DNA from: Candidatus Nitrosopumilus sp.
GTDB taxonomy: Archaea > Thermoproteota > Nitrososphaeria > Nitrososphaerales > Nitrosopumilaceae
NCBI GenBank assembly: GCA_029861085.1
Contig: JAOUAE010000078.1
Location: 1 to 6,057 of the forward strand
Direction: 5' to 3'
Length of the DNA stretch: 6,057 nucleotides
The notes beneath the pieces are model-generated. The model worked only from the letters and a program-made list of their open reading frames with translations. It had not been told where the DNA came from and made no database searches. A program made the position numbers and the translations under genes. Shown in pieces: positions 1 through 5,073 of the stretch. Position 1 is the first letter of the stretch. Each line of letters opens with the position of its first letter.

Positions 1-176
1 ATACTGATTTTTATTTTTTTTTTGAAAATTATTTTTTTGATAATTTCTATGTGAGTATTTTCATAAAAAACTGCTATCCTTGATTATTGTAGGTACTCTG
101 TTCATATTTACATATCTGCAATGATACAGCCACTTCAATTAAATTGAAAAGATACCTCACTAGGTATTTTTTCAAA
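1..176. other. Non-coding T-rich region left of the first gene
   Basis: No open frame of useful length with a start codon was found on either strand; the longest ATG-started frames are about 8 to 14 codons. The plus strand carries a run of ten T at 14-23 and seven T at 32-38. In archaea, oligo-T tracts on the non-template strand act as intrinsic terminators, so these could end a plus-strand transcript entering from the left (inference). A perfect 15-base palindrome (TTCAATTAAATTGAA) lies at 134-148, just before the hairpin listed separately. A six-A run at 65-70 gives a short T tract on the minus strand that could end the transcript of the 177-524 gene. Confidence 0.6.
147..172 (+). terminator. 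Hairpin plus T6 tract, possible terminator
   Basis: ATACCT (152-157) and AGGTAT (162-167) form a perfect 6-bp stem around the loop CACT. The A residues before it can extend the stem through a G-T pair into the following T run (167-172). The shape is that of an intrinsic terminator on the plus strand. However, no plus-strand gene is visible upstream in the window, and archaeal termination depends mainly on the T tract rather than the hairpin. It also lies just beyond the stop of the minus-strand gene at 177, so it could instead be a 3' end structure for that mRNA. Function is inferred. Confidence 0.35.
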
Positions 177-524
177 CTAAACGTTATTCTTTAAGGATGT
201 CTGTTCGGATTTGTTTTCTGATTCTTTTTTGCTCATTTCTAGCTTATGGGGATCAAGTATGGATTTTTTAATTAGAGGGGCACGCTTTTTAATTATCTGG
301 TTAAATTCTCGCATATCCTCCAAACTCGGTGTTTGCTGTTGATTTTGATATGCTTGCAAAAATCCGGAATACACACAACCTGTAATGATCCCAAATGCGG
401 TATCTGGAACCGATTCTATCTCTGGCGTGAAATTTTCCGCAATTTGCTTGTATGATTCCGATTCACTAATGTAATAATCAATTAAGCTATCTATGAAATC
501 CTTATTCTCTTTAGAAATTGCCAT
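177..524 (-). CDS. Hypothetical small cytosolic protein, 115 aa
   Basis: I do not recognise a named family. The protein has no signal peptide and no clear transmembrane segment. Residues 1-35 look helical and acidic. Residues 43-60 (FGIITGCVYSGFLQAYQ) form a compact hydrophobic/aromatic stretch with one Cys at 50, which may be an amphipathic or buried helix. Residues 70-90 are basic and helical (IIKKRAPLIKKSI), and the last 20 residues are a polar, probably disordered Lys/Ser/Glu tail. The ATG start is supported by a TATA-like box centred about 26 bases upstream, which implies a leaderless transcript. The gene is divergent from the 599-1057 gene. It is probably an archaeal lineage-specific protein; no role can be assigned. 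Confidence 0.75.
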   Translation of the reverse strand: MAISKENKDFIDSLIDYYISESESYKQIAENFTPEIESVPDTAFGIITGCVYSGFLQAYQNQQQTPSLEDMREFNQIIKKRAPLIKKSILDPHKLEMSKKESENKSEQTSLKNNV

Positions 525-546
525 TATTTTTTCTTGATTTTCTAGT

Positions 547-554
547 TTATTTAA
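547..554 (-). promoter_or_regulatory. TATA-like box for the 177-524 gene
   Basis: Read on the minus strand this is TTAAATAA, centred about 26 bases before the ATG at 524. That is the spacing expected when transcription starts at or next to the start codon. No Shine-Dalgarno-like sequence lies between, which fits leaderless translation. The call rests on motif and spacing only. Confidence 0.5.
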
Positions 555-570
555 TTGTCTTTGGTGAATT

Positions 571-578
571 GTTTATCT
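571..578 (+). promoter_or_regulatory. Weak TATA-like box for the 599-1057 gene
   Basis: GTTTATCT is centred about 24 bases before the ATG at 599 and matches the archaeal TATA consensus only in part. It would give a leaderless or nearly leaderless mRNA. It lies 17 bases from the minus-strand box at 547-554, so the two divergent promoters are packed into one 74-bp gap and could interfere with each other (inference). Confidence 0.3.
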
Positions 579-598
579 GCTAATAGATTGTTTTCTAG

Positions 599-1057
599 AT
601 GTTGTGGAAATTAGAATCTGATGAGGATTTTTTTAGAATATATGATTCCAAAAAATTGGTTGCAGGGTACTTTGATCCTGATTATGGGGATATTTTTCCC
701 AAATCAAATTCTGAAGAAATTATTTCATCCATGTTAAAAAATCACGATAAAATTTTAGGTGGAGTCATCATGGTTCCACTTGTTAAATTTGGTTTATTTG
801 ATACTGATTTAGATACTACTTTGACTAAAGTTGAAGAGCAAGTAATTCGAGTAAATGAACATTTACAAAAATGGAAAATTTTTTTGTCTGAAACCAATCG
901 GAAAGTTCATTCTATTAGGATTTCTCATACTGATCAGGATATGCTGACAATTGCATTTCAAATTAAATTTTCAAAGCCTACTCCTCTTGAAAAAATATCC
1001 TTATGCGAAGAACTTTTCTCTACTTTGGATCTCTTGCAAAAATCAAATTTGCTGTAA
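599..1057 (+). CDS. Hypothetical protein, 152 aa
   Basis: This is the only plus-strand gene seen in the window. I do not recognise the family. Residues 1-30 (MLWKLESDEDFFRIYD, then VAGYFDPDYGDIF) read like a small beta-rich opening. Residues 50-66 (KILGGVIMVPLVKFGLF) are hydrophobic but short and broken by Pro, so a membrane segment is doubtful. Residues 71-98 (TTLTKVEEQVIRVNEHLQKW) form a likely amphipathic helix or short coiled coil. Residues 104-124 alternate like beta strands, and the C-terminus is helical. There is no signal peptide and one Cys (136). The ATG is close behind a weak TATA-like box. The stop lies 18 bp from that of the convergent 1076-1765 gene. Confidence 0.75.
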   Translation: MLWKLESDEDFFRIYDSKKLVAGYFDPDYGDIFPKSNSEEIISSMLKNHDKILGGVIMVPLVKFGLFDTDLDTTLTKVEEQVIRVNEHLQKWKIFLSETNRKVHSIRISHTDQDMLTIAFQIKFSKPTPLEKISLCEELFSTLDLLQKSNLL

Positions 1058-1075
1058 TGATGTCGTTTTCATTAT

Positions 1076-1765
1076 CTAAGGAAGGTGATCATTTTTCCAT
1101 TTTTCAGCCTCATTAAAACAATTAAACCACTGAATTTCTATTTCTTTTGAATCAAATCCATCTAATTCATTTTTAAATTCTAGTTCGCATTCATTTTTCA
1201 TATTCTCGGAGATTTGAATTACTTTTTGTTTGACCCCTTCCTGAGGTGCTGAAAATTTTTCTGATTCGTCATAATTTTTTATTCCTTTTTTAGCTGATTG
1301 AAATTCTGCTAAACCTAAATTTTCATATTCGTAAGCTTCTTGAATTTGAGTATCTGATCTTATCTTTGCTGATTCATCCCCTGTTGTAATCCACTTGATG
1401 AATTCTAAATCACTTTCTAGTTGAGTCTCAGATGAAATCTTAAATAATTCTACAGAACTTTTGAATAATTCCGGCGGTGTTAGATTATCGTATCTGGAAA
1501 TAATCTGCTCAAATTCACTCAAATGTTCTTCATAGTATTTTAACAGTTCTTCCTTTGAAATATCTCCTTCGTCCCACTTGGTTTTTTCAGAATAAAATTT
1601 AATTTGTAATTCTGTCACATCTTGTTGAATTTGCGCTAATTCATTTCCAAACTGAAATCCTTTTTGTTTAGTTTGATCTACTGAATAATTATATCCTATG
1701 ATTCCTCCAATAATGAGAATTATTATTACAACAATTGTGATATTTTGAATTTTATTTTTTTTCAA
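1076..1765 (-). CDS. Membrane-anchored helical protein, 229 aa, function unknown
   Basis: The basic N-terminus (MKKNKIQN) is followed by a strong transmembrane segment at about residues 8-26, ITIVVIIILIIGGIIGYNY. This pattern predicts an uncleaved signal anchor with the rest of the protein outside the cell membrane. The remaining 200 residues are polar and mostly helical. A block near residues 92-145 (YDNLTPPELFKSSVELF, then EFIKWITTGDESAKIRS) looks like the conserved core, and my impression is that similar blocks occur in unnamed thaumarchaeal proteins. Two Cys (193 and 216) could form a disulfide. The start is TTG: its TTG/TGA overlaps the stop of the 96-aa gene by 4 bp, no in-frame ATG exists before residue 189, and the anchor needs this start. 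It is co-transcribed with, and probably translationally coupled to, the upstream gene. Confidence 0.8.
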   Translation of the reverse strand: MKKNKIQNITIVVIIILIIGGIIGYNYSVDQTKQKGFQFGNELAQIQQDVTELQIKFYSEKTKWDEGDISKEELLKYYEEHLSEFEQIISRYDNLTPPELFKSSVELFKISSETQLESDLEFIKWITTGDESAKIRSDTQIQEAYEYENLGLAEFQSAKKGIKNYDESEKFSAPQEGVKQKVIQISENMKNECELEFKNELDGFDSKEIEIQWFNCFNEAEKWKNDHLP

Positions 1766-2052
1766 AGGTAATCTATATAATTTCCGTTATCATCTAATTT
1801 TAATTCAATTTTAAATTCTGTACCGCTGATAAATGAATCATTTCGAGTTGTTCTGACTCTTCCTATAACTAGTTCATATGGCCAAATTTCTACTACTATT
1901 GAACCTACTTTTGCAGTTGGTGTTTCTGTAATTGCCATGTCATCTCGTTTAACCCCATGTTTTTCTAACATGTAAATTGCGTGATCTAATAATGGTTTAG
2001 GATTATTGTAATTTAATACCCAAACTGTTCCTTCATAATCGATTTTTTGCAA
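1762..2052 (-). CDS. Hypothetical protein, 96 aa, TTG start
   Basis: No named family is recognised. The protein is small, soluble and mixed alpha/beta. Residues 7-14 (EGTVWVLN) and 48-65 (VGSIVVEIWPYELVIGRV) read as beta strands. Residues 18-34 (NPKPLLDHAIYMLEKHG) form a helix, and residues 78-89 (EFKIELKLDDNG) form a final hairpin. There are no Cys, no signal peptide and no membrane segment. The start is TTG at 2052. Upstream in this frame only non-start codons precede a TGA, and a TATA-like box sits about 25 bases before the TTG, which supports a leaderless transcript from exactly this codon. It is first in a two-gene operon with the membrane-anchored 229-aa protein, overlapping it by 4 bp, so the two may work together (inference). 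Confidence 0.72.
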   Translation of the reverse strand: MQKIDYEGTVWVLNYNNPKPLLDHAIYMLEKHGVKRDDMAITETPTAKVGSIVVEIWPYELVIGRVRTTRNDSFISGTEFKIELKLDDNGNYIDYL

Positions 2053-2073
2053 TTTGAAAAATCCTAATTTTAC

Positions 2074-2081
2074 TCATATAA
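2074..2081 (-). promoter_or_regulatory. TATA-like box for the 96-aa/229-aa operon
   Basis: The minus strand reads TTATATGA, centred about 25 bases before the TTG at 2052. It begins only three bases beyond the stop codon of the Lrp-type gene at 2085, so the promoter of one operon abuts the end of the previous gene. The spacing supports both a leaderless mRNA and the choice of TTG as start. Confidence 0.55.
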
Positions 2082-2084
2082 CAA

Positions 2085-2318
2085 TTATTCGGGGTCTATC
2101 ACATTAAGTGTCATTGTACTTACTACTCTGGATAGTTTTCTAACATCTGCAATCACTTTTGTAAATCCTTCTTGATTTTCTACTTGAACTTCTGCAATTA
2201 TGTCATATGCCCCAAAAGTGAGATATGCATTACTAATATTTTGCACCTGTTTTAATTCATCTAAAATGTATTCTTCTGCCCCTAAATCACAATTGAATAA
2301 AATGAATCCTTTGTGCAT
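2085..2318 (-). CDS. Stand-alone Lrp/AsnC ligand-binding (RAM) domain protein, 77 aa
   Basis: The whole protein is a single RAM/ACT-like domain, the C-terminal half of Lrp/AsnC regulators, with no DNA-binding helix-turn-helix. The order is beta-alpha-beta-beta-alpha-beta: strand 2-9 (HKGFILFN), helix 14-26, strand 30-36, the signature GAYDI at 36-40 running into strand 41-46, helix 51-63, and last strand 66-74. GAYDI matches the G-x-Y-D signature near the effector site of this family. Stand-alone RAM proteins are known in archaea and typically form dimers or higher oligomers that bind amino acids or similar small ligands. They can act alone or by mixing with full-length Lrp proteins (family knowledge). 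The ligand is unknown. AAGGT, six bases before the ATG, is a possible Shine-Dalgarno site. With only 50 bp to the helicase stop, co-transcription is plausible. Confidence 0.88.
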   Translation of the reverse strand: MHKGFILFNCDLGAEEYILDELKQVQNISNAYLTFGAYDIIAEVQVENQEGFTKVIADVRKLSRVVSTMTLNVIDPE

Positions 2319-2368
2319 TACTTTACCTTAAAATAATTAGTGAGTTCAGGTCTTTAAGTTTTACAGTA

Positions 2369-3700
2369 TTACCATCTACTACGGCCACCGTAGCTATTTC
2401 TATCCTCTTTATCGTCATATCTTTTTTTACCGTCTCTGGAATTTCTACCACCAGATCTTCCATATCCGCCACCACCCGATCTTCCATATCCTCCAGAACG
2501 CCCTCCACCTCTAGAATAATTGGATCTTGATTGACCTCCGTATCTTCTTGATGGGGTTTGTCTTTTTAATGGATCTGGAATTGAAATTTGAATTCCCATT
2601 TCTTCATTCAAATCTTTGAGAGGAACTTTGATTTGGCGTTTGATAAGGTTCCAATCACCTACAGATGAATATGACACAAATGTAATTGCCCTACCTTTTG
2701 CACCTGCTCTGGCGGTTCTTCCAATTCTGTGAAAATATACCATCTCTACATTTGGAACATCATAATTGACTACTAATTCCACTCTTGGAACATCTATTCC
2801 TCTGGATGCTATGTCAGTTGCAACTAGGATGTTTGCTTTTCCATTTCTAAATTTTGCCATGGATTGTTCTCTTCTGTGTTGTGACATGTCACCCTCAATT
2901 GCAACTGCATCGTATTTTTCTTGATGAAGAAATTTTTGAACATCCCGGGTTCTATACTTTGTTGAGCAAAATACAATACATTGACCTTTTACTGGCTTGA
3001 TAAAATCTAATAAATATTTGAATTTGTCTCTATCCTTGATCACTAAATATGCTTGATCAATCCCTTCTCCACTAAGATCATCGGCATCTAACAGGAATTG
3101 TTTTGGATTATTTAGATAGTCTTCAGATAGTCTTAGAATTTGAGTAGGCATTGTTGCTGAAAACAATGACATTACTCTATCTTCTGGTGCTAAATCTAAA
3201 ATAAACTGAATATCATCAATAAATCCCATGTCTAACATTGTATCTGCCTCATCTAGAACAATATGGCTAATGTCTCTAAGTTCTATTGAGCCTCTTTTTA
3301 GATGATCAATTAGTCTGCCTGGTGTTGCTACAAGAATTTCAACTCCTCTGTGGAGTGCATCAAGCTGAATTCCCATCCCTTGTCCTCCGTAAATTGTTGC
3401 CACTTTAATTCCTGTATATTTTCCGAATTTTTTAATTTCATCTGAAATTTGCATTGCAAGTTCTCTTGTAGGTGCCATAACTAACCCTTGAATTCCTTTT
3501 TTTGGTTGAATTTGTTGTAGCATTGATAATGAAAATGCTGCAGTTTTTCCGGAACCTGTATGTGCTTGTCCAACAACATCTCTTCCTGAAAGCAACACTG
3601 GAATAGCTGCTTCTTGAATTGGGAATGCTTCCTCAAAACCTTGGTCTGATATTCCTTTCAGCACGTCGTCGCTTAATCCTAAATCTTGAAATTTTGTCAT
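2369..3700 (-). CDS. DEAD-box ATP-dependent RNA helicase with RGG-type tail, 443 aa
   Basis: This is a cytoplasmic RNA helicase that uses ATP to unwind short RNA duplexes or remodel RNA-protein complexes. All core motifs are present and intact: Q motif around F4 and residues 21-29 (GFEEAFPIQ, with Ala where Pro is usual), motif I AHTGSGKT 46-53, Ia PTRELA 77-82, GG 105-106, Ib TPGR 126-129, II DEAD 150-153, III SAT 181-183, IV IVFCST 242-247, V ATDIASRGID 294-303 and VI HRIGRTARAG 324-333. After a short linker, residues 385-443 form a disordered Gly/Arg/Ser/Tyr-rich tail with YGRSGG-like units, typical of nonspecific RNA binding. The core length is usual for bacterial/archaeal RhlE, DeaD or CsdA-like proteins; likely roles are ribosome assembly, RNA decay or cold adaptation, but which one cannot be read here. 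A leader of about 60 bases with a hairpin is likely. Confidence 0.97.
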   Translation of the reverse strand: MTKFQDLGLSDDVLKGISDQGFEEAFPIQEAAIPVLLSGRDVVGQAHTGSGKTAAFSLSMLQQIQPKKGIQGLVMAPTRELAMQISDEIKKFGKYTGIKVATIYGGQGMGIQLDALHRGVEILVATPGRLIDHLKRGSIELRDISHIVLDEADTMLDMGFIDDIQFILDLAPEDRVMSLFSATMPTQILRLSEDYLNNPKQFLLDADDLSGEGIDQAYLVIKDRDKFKYLLDFIKPVKGQCIVFCSTKYRTRDVQKFLHQEKYDAVAIEGDMSQHRREQSMAKFRNGKANILVATDIASRGIDVPRVELVVNYDVPNVEMVYFHRIGRTARAGAKGRAITFVSYSSVGDWNLIKRQIKVPLKDLNEEMGIQISIPDPLKRQTPSRRYGGQSRSNYSRGGGRSGGYGRSGGGGYGRSGGRNSRDGKKRYDDKEDRNSYGGRSRW

Positions 3701-3715
3701 TTTGTTTTTTTCTCT

Positions 3716-3744
3716 TAAGCAATAACGAAAAAGCTCATTGCTTA
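3716..3744 (-). promoter_or_regulatory. Hairpin in the probable helicase 5' leader
   Basis: TAAGCAAT (3716-3723) and ATTGCTTA (3737-3744) form a perfect 8-bp inverted repeat. In the minus-strand RNA it extends by one G-U and one A-U pair to a 10-bp stem with a 9-base loop (GCUUUUUCG). It ends 15 bases before the helicase ATG. Leaders with structure are known for cold-regulated DEAD-box helicase genes in bacteria and some archaea, so control of translation or mRNA stability, possibly by the helicase itself, is a reasonable guess. The structure is visible in sequence; the regulation is inference. It could also be a protein-binding site in DNA. Confidence 0.5.
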
Positions 3745-3781
3745 CTCGTCATTATTCTGATGCTTAACGTCTATTATGGCC

Positions 3782-3788
3782 TAATAAA
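3782..3788 (-). promoter_or_regulatory. TATA-like box for the DEAD-box helicase gene
   Basis: The minus strand reads TTTATTA. Transcription would start near 3759, giving a leader of about 60 bases that contains the 3716-3744 hairpin. A second candidate, CCATAATAG on the minus strand (3771-3779), would start transcription near 3748 and still include the hairpin. Which of the two is used cannot be decided by eye. Confidence 0.35.
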
Positions 3789-3803
3789 CGCTTGTTATTT
3801 TTT

Positions 3804-4610
3804 TTATGTATCTAATTGAGCATCAATCACTTTTTTGAAACTACCAAATGGTTGGGCTCCCTTTAATTCAACATATCCTATTTGATCATTTCCAACAAAG
3901 AATCCTGGTGTTCCTGAAATTCCGTATTCCCGACCATCGTTAAGATCATTTTTAATCTCTTCGATGTGTTTCCCACTGGTAAGACAGGAATCAAATGAAT
4001 TTTGCTCAAATTGCATATTTGAAGCATATTGACTAAACAAAGACAATGCATCGGCTGTTTCTAACTTGTTCCATTCGTTTTGTTTTTCAAATAACATGTC
4101 ATGCATTTCTCTGAATTTGCCTTGCTCATTTGCACATTCTGCTGCAACTGAAGCAGGCAATGCATTTGGATGAATACTTTGAATTGGGAAGTCTCTAAAA
4201 ACTAACTTTACTTTACCTGGCTCAATATACTCTTCAAGAAGTAATGGTAATGTTTGAGTGTGGAATCTTGCACAAAACGGACATTGAAAATCTGAAAATT
4301 CAATTATTGTGATTGGTGCATCTGAATTTCCTATTACTGGATCATTATCTGCTGAAATCTTTACTGGTGCTACTGGTTGTTTTGTAGGTAATTGATTCTG
4401 CAATAGTTTTAGTTCTAGTTTGGCCAATGCTTTATCTAGAATTTCTTCAGAAACTTGGTTTGAGTTTAGGTTTGATGTGTATGATCCTGCAAAGAATGAT
4501 GCAACTCCAACTGCTACGATTAATCCGATGACAATACTGTTAAACGTTGATTTTTTAATTGCTATCTGTTTGTTGTCATTTTGATTAACTTCAGACTCAC
4601 TAGAACTCAT
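3804..4610 (-). CDS. Membrane-anchored DsbA-family thioredoxin-fold protein, 268 aa
   Basis: This is a thiol-disulfide oxidoreductase of the DsbA/BdbD-like class, expected to act on the outer face of the cell membrane, forming or reshuffling disulfides in exported proteins. Residues 1-22 are polar, residues 23-44 are a transmembrane anchor (IVIGLIVAVGVASFFAG), and 50-75 is a helical linker. The thioredoxin fold starts near residue 88 (PVIGNSDAPITIIEFSDFQ). The catalytic motif is C110-P-F-C113 and the cis-Pro loop is GTPGFFVG with Pro235. An inserted helical domain lies between (about 145-225). Two further Cys (159 and 209) flank that domain and may form a structural disulfide. Ammonia-oxidising archaea are reported to carry many DsbA-like paralogues, so the exact substrate cannot be named. 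A TATA-like box about 25 bases before the ATG suggests a leaderless monocistronic gene. Confidence 0.93.
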   Translation of the reverse strand: MSSSESEVNQNDNKQIAIKKSTFNSIVIGLIVAVGVASFFAGSYTSNLNSNQVSEEILDKALAKLELKLLQNQLPTKQPVAPVKISADNDPVIGNSDAPITIIEFSDFQCPFCARFHTQTLPLLLEEYIEPGKVKLVFRDFPIQSIHPNALPASVAAECANEQGKFREMHDMLFEKQNEWNKLETADALSLFSQYASNMQFEQNSFDSCLTSGKHIEEIKNDLNDGREYGISGTPGFFVGNDQIGYVELKGAQPFGSFKKVIDAQLDT

Positions 4611-4630
4611 TTTAATTTATTCAAATTCTA

Positions 4631-4638
4631 GTATACTT
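4631..4638 (-). promoter_or_regulatory. TATA-like box for the DsbA-like gene
   Basis: The minus strand reads AAGTATAC, centred about 24-25 bases before the ATG at 4610, so transcription should begin at or near the start codon. No Shine-Dalgarno-like sequence lies in between. The call rests on motif and spacing only. Confidence 0.45.
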
Positions 4639-4848
4639 ATTCGTATTGCCAAATTTTTGGAAAATGTATTGTTTTTGAAGAAAGTAACAAGCCCGTGATG
4701 GGATTGAGTCAAATAGTTTCAAGCCAGTAAGATGAATCATATTTTGAATTGGCTTTGAATCCATTTTTGTGTACTTGGGACAAGTTTTGTTAAATTAGTT
4801 AGATGCCTGCCCATTTTGTTTATAAAGAAAATTAGACTTGAATAGAAT
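4639..4848. other. Intergenic region with inverted repeats, no convincing gene
   Basis: This lies between the DsbA-like promoter and the broken gene at 4849. The longest frame is a 47-codon minus-strand ORF (4621-4764) that I do not trust. The stretch 4701-4762 contains nested complementary arms: GGATT (4701-4705) with AATCC (4758-4762), and AAGCCA (4721-4726) with TGGCTT (4750-4755). That could be a structured RNA. Positions 4691-4714, read on the minus strand, resemble a damaged tRNA 3' end (AATCCCATCACGGGC) without the matching 5' half. No intact tRNA, rRNA or repeat array is present. Confidence 0.5.
4819..4826. promoter_or_regulatory. Symmetric TATA box TTTATAAA without an assigned gene
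   Basis: TTTATAAA is close to the archaeal TATA consensus and identical on both strands, so it could direct transcription either way. Minus-strand transcription would start near 4797 and run through the nested inverted repeat at 4701-4762 towards the DsbA-like gene. Plus-strand transcription would start near 4848 and run antisense to the broken membrane-protein gene. No BRE-like purine tract is obvious. It may simply be AT-rich chance. Confidence 0.35.
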
Positions 4849-4926
4849 TTAACGCTTGATCATTTTAGCAATTATACAATATGCAATTACAATTGGTGGA
4901 AAACCATAGAAACTTGTGCCTCCAAA

Positions 4927-5073
4927 CTACTCAAGAATGTCAAACATTCCATTAGTATTGAGATAATCTTCAATCATTGGGATGTCAAAAGTATCGTTGA
5001 CATAATCCATACCAATCGCAAAACCTGAACTTATGATTCCAAGAATGACCCAATTCCTACCTTTTTTTATCAT
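4927..5073 (-). CDS. Small ORF, 48 aa (second piece of the broken gene)
   Basis: An ATG at 5073 opens this frame, overlapping the 41-aa ORF by 17 bases, and TAG closes it at 4927. Residues 8-20 are hydrophobic (WVILGIISSGFAI) and the rest is acidic (DYVNDTFDIPMIED). The overlap would allow translational coupling, so an independent gene is possible. The frame stays open and protein-like beyond its TAG for 25 codons, which is why I favour one damaged gene. Confidence 0.3.
   Translation of the reverse strand: MIKKGRNWVILGIISSGFAIGMDYVNDTFDIPMIEDYLNTNGMFDILE

Noticed and set aside
2323..2508. 61-aa minus-strand ORF rich in Glu, Asp and Val
   Set aside because: It is an alternate-frame reading of the helicase's repetitive Gly/Arg tail. 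Its odd composition follows from that repeat.
2385..2560. Tandem DNA repeat or CRISPR-like array
   Set aside because: The periodic pattern is coding for the Gly/Arg-rich tail. There are no equal-length repeats separated by unique spacers.
3619..3819. 66-aa plus-strand ORF
   Set aside because: It lies opposite the start of the helicase gene and its promoter region, has no promoter of its own, and reads as unstructured hydrophobic sequence.
4691..4714. tRNA gene on the minus strand
   Set aside because: Only a 3'-end-like fragment is present. The T-stem pairs poorly, the T-loop is altered, and no matching acceptor or anticodon arm lies upstream.
4621..4764. 47-aa minus-strand ORF starting MDSKPIQNM
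   Set aside because: There is no recognisable domain, it runs through the DsbA-like promoter, and the composition is not persuasive. A real small gene is possible but unsupported.
4927..4929. TAG read as pyrrolysine
   Set aside because: Pyrrolysine use is known in methylamine-using methanogens and a few others, not in this kind of archaeon, and no supporting genes are in view. Gene decay is simpler.
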